Shown piece after piece: positions 13,401 through 22,640 of a stretch of DNA of 64,000 bases. This stretch comes from Ignelater luminosus (Eukaryota; Arthropoda; Insecta; Coleoptera; Elateridae): NCBI GenBank assembly GCA_011009095.1, contig VTPC01090622.1:62001-126000 (forward strand), read 5' to 3'. The translations under genes were made by a program, and so were the position numbers. Position 1 is the stretch's first letter, and the number at the start of each line of letters is the position of its first letter. The notes below the pieces were generated by a model, which was not told the origin of the DNA, made no database searches, and worked only from the letters and a program-made list of their open reading frames with translations.

Positions 13401-14029
13401 AATTTGTTTCCTGAAGAGTCTTTTAGTTACCTTTATAAGCTTTCTATAACAAGATTTGGTGTTTAAGCAAGTTCTTTTTGATAGACGGTAATTTGCAGGT
13501 GTGATTTTTAAATCTCTAAAGTATTATTTGTTGTTTCACATGCAGTGTTATGTTAATATATAATTATGCTCTAGTTATACTTTAAAAAACTGAAATCAGA
13601 AGAGACTTGTTTCAGAATTACCTATAACATCTTGTATTTTTTTTAAATTTATTTAATAAGAAATTTTATGCCAGAGGTAAATTTCTAAGCAACTATAATA
13701 AAAATTTCTGAGTAAAGTTACAAAAGAAGTTTGTATGTCTAACTGTTACCTTAGCAGAAAGGGTTTCTTTGTTATAATTTGTGGTGGTGGCATCGTGTGC
13801 TTTTGTGAATTATGAGTAATTTTTTGAGTTTAATTCATCAATTTACAATAATAACAATAAGTTATAACAAATATCAACCCTTTTATTTAATCTCTTCAGC
13901 CATTCATATTAGCGTAACATGTCGTAGAAAATTAAATAACCACTGACAACAAAAAAGCTGATAGCATTTCTAGGAGAACATTCAGATTGTGAGAAAGCTC
14001 ACAGGAACTTATGAAATCCATTCGGATAC
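10411..14029. other. Strongly AT-rich non-coding DNA
   Basis: No frame with recognisable motif. One 60-codon AT-rich frame at 12652-12834 is best seen as chance. No terminal repeats were noticed. Confidence 0.5.
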
Positions 14030-14600
14030 AGACGTTTGTAATGATAAAGACAGTGTTCCCATGAGCGAAACAGCTAAGAAACGAAAGAAAGAAACCCGAG
14101 ACAGACCGACACAAAATAGTGACGTTATTCCAGAATGAGTTATAACTAATAATCCAACCTATATATACGAATAGAAAGTGGAAGCCATAAAGCCCCTTCA
14201 TGGAGAAAAAAACACCATTGGAGATATTTTCGTTATTTTTTGACAACGAAATGATTAGTCAAATTCTAAATTTATAAAGTTATGCAACCCAAGATAATCA
14301 CTATAAATTGTCAATAACGAGATCTCAAAAGATTTATTGGGATTCTCATTTTATCGGGATATCACACTCTGCCTCAGACAATCATGTGCTGGTCAAGAGA
14401 CGAAGACAAGGCTGTTCCACTTATTAGGGAAGCTATGAGCACAAACAAAGTTAGATCGATACATTTATCAGATAATGACCAACTATATAAAAGGACAAAT
14501 TTGCCAAATTGAAACCTACTTTCGATATTATGTCACGGGATAAAAGTTGGAAAAGTGGCCTTATGCCCGTGCAGACCTTAAATGTTGTGCTCGCAGCAGC
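14030..14600 (+). pseudogene. piggyBac transposase relic, N-terminal half
   Basis: Plus-strand remnant. Around 14215-14270 one frame reads IFSLFFDNEMISQILNL. After a frame change, 14310-14500 reads DLKRFIGILILSGYHTLPQ, CWSRDEDKAVPLIREAMS and SIHLSDNDQL. Another shift gives DKFAKLKPTFDIMSRDKSW by 14540. These are, in order, the conserved blocks of the DDE_Tnp_1_7 (piggyBac) domain that precede the first catalytic aspartate. A charged stretch at 14050-14150 (SETAKKRKKETRDRP) could be the variable N-terminus. At least three frameshifts; no catalytic Asp in this piece. A C-terminal piggyBac piece on the same strand lies at 19326-19850 with an R2-like LINE between them. TTAA ends were not identified. 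Confidence 0.8.
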
Positions 14601-15540
14601 TCGAACGCCGAAGATGGGAGAGGTTTACAGATAATCTACCCTAAAATTGGTTCAAGAACTCAATAAAAGTCCTTAGGAATTTCCTGAAGATGTTGCAATT
14701 GGTATGGGCGCCAGGAATCAAATCAAGGTCATCACATTCGCTGGTGTGATTCCGCACCAGAGAACATGATAACAGTGGACACCCTGTACTCAAACTCTCT
14801 CCAAACTTACCAAAAAAGATTATACTAACCTGATCTTGGTAATTGTGCTTAAAAAAAGTCACAGCAGTGTGCAGGGTTAACTTACATTGCAAAACTTACG
14901 CTGGATAATCAGGATCAGTGATCACTCCAAGCGGTACTGCATAATCAGAAATATTATAAATCTAAATCCAATTTAGCTTTGGGCACCCAATATACAAAAT
15001 CTACCTACAAATCGGTTGGTGTGTTTGACTTTACAACACAAACAAAGCAAATAATAAATAAATTTGTTAATCTATCAGTACCTTATGAAATTGTAAATAA
15101 CAGCTGATTACCATCCAATCTGAACGGAAGTCTCTACCAAGCGTGAACTCAGTCCCATAGAATTTATTTCTTGATCTGCAAAATTCCAGCGGCTTGCGGG
15201 AAGATTAATGACTCTCACATGCGTTAGAAAACAACAAAAGTACTTTATTCACAAAACATTGTTTAAACAATACTACTTCGGTGCGTATTTAACAACTTTA
15301 TTACCACAGATACATATATCTTAGGCCTAATCAAGCGTTTGGGCTTTGGGGCCGGTTGTCCCTTAGTTATAGCTAATTTATTAATTTATATCAAAAAACA
15401 ATTATTATAACAAATGATTTACATGCAACCTTATTCCTTAATATCATATGAGTTCTAATAGTACTGTATATTATCTTAATACTAATACATGCATATATTA
15501 ATAGAAACTGGGAGCATGCAATTCTATAAGCTAAATGTGA
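14601..15540. other. Unassigned stretch between piggyBac and R2-like relics
   Basis: A plus-strand frame around 14640-14765 (KLVQELNKS, AIGMGARNQIKVITFAGVIP) has protein-like composition but no family I can name. 14641-14892 also has an 83-codon minus-strand frame, probably a shadow. The rest is AT-rich and featureless. Confidence 0.35.
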
Positions 15541-15858
15541 TGTGCCGACGGAACACCAAGTGAGGATCCCTCAGGCAGGTCCTGGCCGATGGTAGAGAGT
15601 TGTTGCCAACAGGCTCTCCCAGTATGGATCTACGGATTTCCATGTGAAAGAACGATAGAGTATGCCAACCTGTAACACAGAGAATGTCAGTATATCTAAT
15701 GATGCCAGTCAGATACTGACGTAGGTATAGGGGGACAGATGGAAGATCCCGTGACCACCGTGACTAAAAAGGAGAAATGTGTCCCTCCTGTCTCCTACGC
15801 CAAACCATCCGGCTGTATTCATTGTAGATGACGATGCTACCTTTTATCACATCGTGCA

Positions 15859-16330
15859 CTAAGCCAATGAATAAGGAAGACCCAGTCGTTGAAGTAGAAT
15901 GGTACTTTCTTTGGGCCAAGTACCTCTAGCCTCCATAATCAGTAGCAAAATGGAAATGTAGGTATTAGGGTGTCGTCTTTGCAGGGCGGCCAAGAAGGGA
16001 GGAGTGGAGTAATAGTTCGTTTTTGCTTTGGATGCGGCTCGAAGAAAGCGTGGTCCTTCCCAATGGATACCGACATTTGATAGAATTAGTTGTCCATCTT
16101 TTTTAAACAAGAGATCAGGTTTTTTCCTTACCCCATCGGTACCCCAAATATTAGGCTTCACCTCAACTGTCCAGTTACATTTCCTGGCCGCCTTTGCAAC
16201 ACATTTAACGATGAAGTCGTGTCTTCTGACCCTCCGCCAGTGGACCGCTGGGCAATCCTGTAACAAATGAGACAAAAATTCGATTCGGTTACATCAAGCT
16301 TGGCATTTGGCTGCTTTTCCCCAATTATAG
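15859..16330 (-). pseudogene. R2-like C-terminal zinc knuckle and restriction-like endonuclease
   Basis: 16310-16260 reads FCLICYRIAQ (first Cys pair of the knuckle). A frameshift follows, and the 138-codon frame 16275-15859 starts SHLLQDCPAVHWRRVRRHDF, supplying the His and last Cys. It then gives GVRKKPDLLFKKDGQLI, with the K-P-D of the PD-(D/E)XK nuclease, and WEGPRFLRAASKAKTNYYST. This domain nicks the target for target-primed reverse transcription in R2-type elements. This is the longest intact stretch of the element. Confidence 0.85.
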
Positions 16331-17029
16331 GGAGTGCCAACAGTTGGAAGAACGTTGCCTCGAAACTAAATGGCCTTGAGGTAATCCCACACAGACCAAG
16401 ATCTAGGCGGTTGCGAAATCCATTTAGAACTTGTGGATGACGAAGAGCCCTAGCGTAGGCCATTTCCAGAGGTGCGTTGCTGTAAACACTCAGACCAGTA
16501 ACGGAGGATTTCGGCTACTGAATGGGCGTGTCTAAAGAAAAGAAAAGAGACTCGAATTTATTGAGAAGTTTTGTTCCTTATGAGGAAGCAAAGTTCTGTT
16601 CAAAGGCCACATAGTCTGGAATGTTGGCTAGATTATTTAGTCTTTGTATCAGAATAGCCGGGATAGAGACAGTCATGTTTGTAATTTCCAAACCCCCCTC
16701 CCTAATTGAGGCATGGATATATGCATTGGGAACGGTCAGGGGTAGATGCAGGATCTTTTTGACTATGCTCCTAACAAGCTTATCAATATATATTAACAAT
16801 TTTTTGCTGATGGAAAGGTTTTGGAAACGGGGTATTATCCGGGGGATAGCGTATTGGCAAAGCACAATCATTTTTTTGGAAGGGCTTTAATGGGCCGGTT
16901 TTAAGACAAGATAGTAGGATGGTTGAAACATATTGCACAAGTCATAAAAGCACCCTAGATATTGAAATTGTTCCTCAGTGGTGATTGTCCGACAATAAAG
17001 AATCTGCCCTTAGTGTTGATAAATAACCT

Positions 17030-17850
17030 TTTCTATTTCGGCAGAACCGAAGCAGAGAGGGCAGTAGACTTCCCACCATTAACAGACAAGCCACGCCGAT
17101 CAAGAAAATGAAAACATTTATTTAATAGAGATTGGGTTTCCCCCACCGAGCTACCCATAATTATTAAGTCATCGGTATAGGCTAATGCTGGAATTTTTAA
17201 GTTTCCCGCACCCACAGGGAGGCCGGCCTCGAGATGGGATAGAGTATTAAGAAGTTCATCCATGATCATATTAAACAGTATGGGCGATAAGAGGTCTCTC
17301 TATTTTACACCTCTATGAATATTAATTGTCTCGGTGGAGATTGAGAGTTGAGCCGAGCAGGAGATCTATGTGGTGCACCCATGATAGCTATCGAGAATGT
17401 ACTTCGCGAGAGCTGGATGAATCTGAAACCTCTGTAAACTGCGCGCTATAGAAGAGTGCGCCACGGAATCAGTCTTTTGTTAAATCTAGAGTAATGATAT
17501 TATAGAGGTGTATTCTTTGCCTACATGTTTTTATTACCCCCTGTAGGATAGAGTTATTAGCTAGACAGCCGTCTAGCTTTATGAAACCTGTCTGAAGAGG
17601 ATTGAGAGGGAGGGAAGATAGGCGCCTCGCAAGAAGTTTATGCAGCACCGTAGTGAAAATTGACTGGATTGTCAACGGCCTCCAGTTAATAATATTTGTT
17701 AAATCCTCCTTTTTTGGTATGAGTACCGTCCTGCATTGTTTTAGGGAGTTTGGGAAATGGACCAAATAAAGCATGGAGTTATGCAGTAAAAGTAGTCGGT
17801 CTAGAAATATTTTTCTTAAGGAGTTGATATTGACTTTATCCAATTCTGCG
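17030..17850 (-). pseudogene. R2-like reverse transcriptase domain
   Basis: Three frames together carry the RT fingers and palm. 17843-17469: LHNSMLYLVHFPNSLKQCRT, VLIPKKEDL, NWRPLTIQSIFTTVLHKLLA, LQTGFIKLDGCLANNSILQG, then ITLDLTKD (motif A, Asp present). Near 17310 another frame reads INIHRGVK then RDLLSPILFNMIMDELL (motif B). 17269-17033 carries PALAYTDDLIIMGS (motif C, the usual A/F-A-D-D with Thr before the Asp pair, both catalytic Asp kept). The stretch between A and B needs several frame changes and has at least two stops. All three catalytic aspartates survive, so the decay is mainly by indels. Confidence 0.85.
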
Positions 17851-18439
17851 GCCGAAGATTTTGTGTTCGCTACGGCCTTGTGTAGTTCCTCTCAGGTTAA
17901 GGGTACCTAGATGTCCTTTCCCCTATTGCCTATATTTTCTTTAACATTATATGGGGCATTGTCTACCGGGGGAGTTTTTCCAAACATGGTAGTGTATGCT
18001 TCTTGAATAGGGGTTATAGGGGGCACATCTTTGGCAGTGGATCCAAGATCCTAATATTGTATTAGCTAGACGTGCCTGATTTGTTAAAAACATTTTGGAA
18101 TTTCTTGCATTTGAGAGATCGTTCCGCGGCACGATTACGAAAGGTTTTTTCTGGCTTCTCTCTTTGGTCTTTGATTTCTCGGTGGCTAGTGGAAAGATTT
18201 CTAGGCATGGAAATGTTAGTGAAGCTGGAGGCAAGTAAGTCGAGGCATTCAATGGGTATCTCCGACTGTATTGGTATGAGTTTTATTAAGTCCCTGTCAG
18301 AAGGGAGCAGGGCTTTGTTATTTAGGACCTTGCGGAAGAAGCGTGAGAACTCCGTGCTATGGGTATTACTAGGCTGAGAAGCGGGGGTTCAGTCGGAGTA
18401 GTAAAAGAGATTGTAGGTGTAGGATTGTTTTTGTCAGGC

Positions 18440-18860
18440 GTTACATTACCTTGTACTAATTCGAGCACTTCTGGCACAGTGATAAACGCCGTGCCAGGAG
18501 AGAATAAGAAGAAAGATTTTTCAAGTCTGACCCCGCCTTTTCTTGATCATTGCGTACCTGTTGGAGTTGTATTTTGTAAAACTCGAGACTTTTCTGATAT
18601 TTAATATTATCAACAGTGCGGGTGAATGTAGCCGCAAGGTCTCTGTTTTTCGACTTGCCGCCTCTGTACTCGATATCAGCCTGAATCAAGTCAAAGATTT
18701 CGAGGCGGTTCCACGGTCTTGTTTTGAAACCATCCGCCTCTTTCATCTCAGTATTATATTGAGCACGATGAGCTTGCCTTTCATGCTGGCGTTGTCTAGC
18801 ATATGTATGGGATACTCTGTCACAGTACGTGCAGTGGTAATCTTGATGTTGGGTGGGGGC
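18440..18860 (-). pseudogene. R2-like ORF, N-terminal zinc finger and Myb-like DNA-binding region
   Basis: Read downward, one frame gives YHCTYCDRVSHTYARQ then RQHERQAHRAQYN, a C-X2-C-X12-H-X4-H finger typical of the R2 N-terminus. It runs directly into MKEADGFKTRPWNRLEIFDL and NRDLAATFTRTVDNIKYQKS, which resembles the R2 Myb segment (tryptophan, then an LA..F..RT..QI pattern). In R2 these modules bind the target DNA. A stop lies upstream in the same frame, so the true start cannot be fixed. Confidence 0.8.
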
Positions 18861-18960
18861 CTCGCATCTCCTCCTTTGATGTTGTAGAAGAGACTTTTCT
18901 CAATATAACCATTGTATGTTATAACTTGTCGCGGCCTGAAACGTGCCAAACAATAAAGTA

Positions 18961-19325
18961 AAAGCCAGATTCACACAGAAACTATACTATATACGACCAC
19001 AACGCACCCCGATGTGCCATGGAAAATTTAAGCGCGAATGGACCCACGTTGAGGCAAGCTCCACTTGAGACAATGCTAACCGACACATTTCTACAGATTT
19101 TTAATAACTGAGATGCGATAAGCAATTCTCTTCAAGGAATCACATGTGTCAAAATAAACATTGCGTAGAATAAAGTAACGAGAACATTTTAAACAAAAAA
19201 TATAATAAACAAAGATTGCTGAATGCATTCACAAGTTCTCAATAAACGAAAAAATTGTTCCTTATTTTGGATGTCAATTTTGCAAGATGCTCATTGGGAA
19301 AAAACCTATAGATTAATTATGGTGT
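18961..19325. other. Flank between R2-like and piggyBac relics
   Basis: No recognisable coding. The first 120 bases are slightly GC-richer and may be the 5' UTR of the R2-like element. No 28S rDNA target sequence seen. Confidence 0.35.
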
Positions 19326-19850
19326 CTCTGTCCTTTTACTGGTTATCTATATCATTTCGTTCCACATGGAGGAAAAACAACTAAAAAACCAAATAATGTT
19401 CCTTTACGTACCAGAATTGTTTTGAAGCTGCCTTCAGTAGTAGAATATCCAAAACAACATAAGATTTCCTTTGATAGCTCCTTTACCTCATTTTCTTTAT
19501 TTGAAGCTCTAAATAAAAAAAAATATTTTGTTGTAGATACTTTAAAAAATATTCGTACAGCCAAGTGTCCAATTGAAGCTACTAAAAGCCTCTCTAAAAG
19601 AGAAAGGGGATCCTTTGTGTGTGCATTTGACAAAACTCTAAAGATACTATGTTAGTTGTTCTTTGGAGTGATAACTCTGTTCTACAGTTATGACTAATGC
19701 ATTTACCATACAACCTCTGATTCAAGCTAAACGATTCAGTAGAAAAGAACATAAATAAATTCTAATACTTTAACCAAATTTGATGTATGGATACAATGAA
19801 TTTTACAGGAGAAGCATAAAACAAAATGGGGGAGGTAATTTTATAGAAGA
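19326..19850 (+). pseudogene. piggyBac transposase relic, C-terminal part
   Basis: Plus-strand frame with TGYLYHFVPHGGKTTK at about 19340, then LKLPSVVEYPKQHKISFDSS and FTSFSLFEALNKKKYF (19420-19530). The FFDNFFTS block of piggyBac is here ISFDSSFTS, keeping the second catalytic aspartate. It goes on RTAKCPIEATKSLSKRERGS, then WSDNSV in a shifted frame and AFTIQPLIQAKRFSRKEHK near 19700-19755. The final Asp-containing block (GGVD.MDQ) is too degraded to identify. This segment follows, in protein order, the missing middle of the piece at 14030-14600, so the two could be halves of one insertion. Confidence 0.75.
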
Positions 19851-20138
19851 ATGCAAGAATTATTGTATTTTATAATAGAGCATATTAAAGCTTCAATGTG
19901 CTTCAAAATTTAACGAAAAACACTTAATTTTTCAAATGCGGATGGACTTATGTGGTTTTTCGTTTGTACGTTCTTTCAAAGATTGATACTTACGTGGTTT
20001 TCCCTTTAGTAATGGTATTAACTATAATTATTGAACATAGTATGAATCGAGTAATTAGCTTTATTGAAAAGTGGAAAAATAAACAAAATATTACAAAATA
20101 CAAATAAAGGAAAAGAACTCATAATTATTTATATTTAA

Positions 20139-20940
20139 TTATTCTCGTGAAATGTCATCGTAAAAAGTATAGTAATCTTCTGGCAGAGATCTCTTTAGGA
20201 ACTGCAGGTGACTATATTTTGTTTCTTTGATGCTTGGTCTGGATGTATACAAAAAAGACGAGCCTACAAAAAGAATCATCTGGTCTAGAACGTACTAAAT
20301 TTAAATGAAAATTACCTCGAGCTCTTTCCACTAGTCAGAATGATGCAGCTTGTAATGGATGACTCCTTCAGGGATACACTGGACCGATGAATGTGTAGAA
20401 CTGCAGTGTATTAAAATTTTTAAAAAGTGGTGGTTTAAATATTTATCATTGTATGGTCTGGGACTTTGATGTGCAGTTTCACACATTTTTATGTAGTCAG
20501 CCGGGACATTAATTTTTGTGTTTCGCATCTTTCTTTCGATAGTTGAATGCATCGCGTCTACTTCTATTTGGGTGCGACCCACTTCTAAGTACTTCTGAGT
20601 AATCGTTATATACCATCAAATTTGGCAATATTTAAAAAAGCATTAGACAATGTAACGTTGCGATTCTGTCCAGTACATCCTGTAAATAATAATTTTCTGC
20701 TCTTTATTCATTGTTGGATTTACCGCATGTATTAAGAAATCACAAATGAGAGAGGCCATTACTAGGCTTCAAATCAAATATCGTGTAGGTGTTGGTAATC
20801 AACTTGATGCGGAAATAATTGGCGGACACAATAGTAGACAAGGGACTGGGTAGGACAGCTTGTACATCTACCTTGTATACTAATTTATTTGATTCCTTCC
20901 TAGTGGAGATAATATAATCTAAAATATTCGAATTAGCCAA
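20139..20940 (-). pseudogene. Relic of an uncharacterised transposase-like insect family (copy 1)
   Basis: Minus strand. 20880-20750 reads VYKVDVQAVLPSPLS and ITNTYTIFDLKPSNG, matching the VxxxDLQAVLxxP...L..YNFTIYD block of a multicopy insect family. 20585-20420 reads GRTQIEVDAMHSTIERKMRN and INVPADYIKMCETAHQSPRP, matching its GH(T/S)xxEVDxMHSxIE block and following helix. The C-terminus (EGVIHYKLHHSD, then PSIKETKYSHLQFLKRSLP) runs to a natural stop at 20139-20141. The centre, with the usual SDxCxxQNRN block, is deleted (20586-20740). A second, longer copy is on the plus strand at 40531-42762. The conserved acidic positions suggest an RNase H-like DDE enzyme, but that is inference; the family may be what Pfam calls DUF7869. 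Confidence 0.6.
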
Positions 20941-22125
20941 TTACCATAACTAGACAATTTAGTGTTTGTATTCAAACTTATTTTATTGAAAATAACAATT
21001 CCGGAGTTACTAGAATTCAATAAATCGCACCTTAAATTTTGTAATTTTGCTATCACGATTGAATAGTGAACGAACAATAAGACACTTTTCAATTTACATC
21101 TTTTGTCACCTTTATACAAAATAATTAAATTTCAATGGACTCGCTCTGTTGTATTATAATGAACTCTCCAGGTTGTTATAAATTAACATTAATATGCTTG
21201 TTTACCACATTAAACTCTAGTTGGAGGCCTTGGGCATGAAAACAGAGTGGGAGCAATTACATATACGTCAGTGGAACTAATAAATCGATTTATTATTAAC
21301 GACATATCCCTCATTAAATCAAATAAATATGTACAACCATAGAAATAAACTTCAATTAAACACATAATAAATAGAATAAATTCCAATTAAACATACAATA
21401 CAGGTAAACGATGATAGCTATATATGAAACAATGTGAACTATCCAAACTCAAATTTATTCTCTTTCAAATAAGTACATTGTTCATATTATTTTCAAGATG
21501 ATGGTCGCTTTGTTGACTTTTATAGTTAGTACCGTTGACGATGAATGAAATTAATTTTTTACTGAGAGACCACTGCCTTGCAAAAAAGAATAAAACTGAG
21601 TTTCATTGGCTGTAATAAAACTGAATAAATAAGTTAACATCGATTTTACTCAGGAAACTCAGTTCCTCCTTGTTAACTATCCTACAAAAAGAAAACCGAA
21701 AACAAGAAGAAAAGCAACCATCCTTTGCGGTCTACAGAGTAGTTGACAAACATTCTCAAAGAAACTTGAGCATCTTTGCATTTTAAAACAGAAACGGAAT
21801 TTAAAGCAGGATTAAATTATTAAAAAGTGTGTACAGGGTAGATTTCAGAAAAGATAAAGTTGATACAACTACCGCGAAAAGTGAATCGACCTTGAGCATT
21901 TCACTTATTGTTAGTCAAAAACTGAAAAACGATGATGCCATTTCAAGGTATTGTAAAACTCAGAACTCGATTTTAAAGCATTAGCAAATGACGAACTGTT
22001 TCCACCTCCCGTTGGCATCATGTATAAAAAGAATATGACTATAGGTGTCTATCGGCTAGTTATATTATTACCATTGAGTTTGTCACATCACCATGAACCA
22101 ATAAAATATCTTGTTAACCTTTCAA
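20941..22125. other. AT-rich non-coding DNA
   Basis: A 66-codon frame at 20919-21119 may be a degraded upstream part of copy 1 of the transposase-like family. The rest shows nothing recognisable. Confidence 0.4.
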
Positions 22126-22640
22126 AACCAATTACATAACAAAGAATGTCTTAGGGACTTTCTAAATTTTCTTTTATTTCCTTTTTGTCTAATTTCATTT
22201 GGCAGATGATTATATAGTTTGGAACAGGAATATAAAAATAACTCTCTAGATTGAAGTATTTAAACACAAAAGATTTGAAAATCTAGTTTCATAAGAATGA
22301 ATGTCTGCGTTATGTGAAAAATGAAAAATTGTTTATACCGTAAAGAACAGAATAATATAAAAATAAATTCACAATGCTGTCAACTTCTTTATAAGAAAAT
22401 AATTTTTATAAGACTTATTGTATTTTAAATTCGCAATAATTCCGATTGCTCTTTTGTGAAGTTTTAATACAATTTAAATAGAAGATGACGTAGTACCAAA
22501 AGCAATTCTGTCGTAGTTTAATTTACTCCCAATATGTTCATAATAAATTTTATTCCAACGTAGAGTTTTTCAATGCAAAAAGATCTCTATTTTTAGAAAA
22601 AACTAATTTACATTTAAGATTGCAATCAAAAATAACACCC
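22126..22640 (-). pseudogene. CR1/Jockey-like LINE, reverse transcriptase C-terminus
   Basis: Minus strand, starting GVIFDCNLK at about 22635 (the LGV.FD..L block after the RT palm). It continues LNYDRIAFGTTSSSI and LKLHKRAIGIIANLKYNKSY (22515-22400), HNADIHSYETRFSNLLCLN (about 22310) and, after a frameshift, SKLYNHLPNEIRQKGNKRKF then RKSLRHSLL (22215-22140). This is the standard C-terminal arrangement (YG...W/FG, LQ+RAIR.I, HNY.TR, YN.LP..I+) of CR1, Jockey and related RTs. It directly abuts the RTE-like element at 22640, so one of the two was truncated at this point. Confidence 0.8.

Larger units (their letters stand above)
15541..18960 (-). mobile_element. R2-clade LINE (restriction-like-endonuclease type), degenerate
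   Basis: Minus-strand non-LTR element of about 3.4 kb that keeps the full R2-type order. N-terminal C2H2 zinc finger (about 18830-18760), Myb-like segment (about 18740-18560), reverse transcriptase (about 17850-17030), thumb region (16871-16578), and C-terminal zinc knuckle with PD-(D/E)XK endonuclease (about 16330-15859). The single-ORF layout with RLE at the C-terminus separates R2/R4/NeSL-type elements from LINEs with an N-terminal endonuclease. Many stops and frameshifts make it dead. 15541-15855 is the likely 3' UTR. Neither border shows the 28S rRNA R2 target sequence, so this is not a standard rDNA insertion. R2 versus a relative such as R8/R9 or Hero cannot be decided by eye. Confidence 0.85.

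Noticed and set aside
13932..14246. 104-codon minus-strand frame with hydrophobic stretches
   Set aside because: It is the reverse of the plus-strand piggyBac relic, so most likely a shadow.
18072..18887. Three plus-strand frames of 81-114 codons
   Set aside because: All oppose the R2-like minus-strand frames and have no motifs of their own.
15541..18960. Location inside an rDNA unit
   Set aside because: No 28S rRNA sequence is recognisable on either side of the R2-like element.
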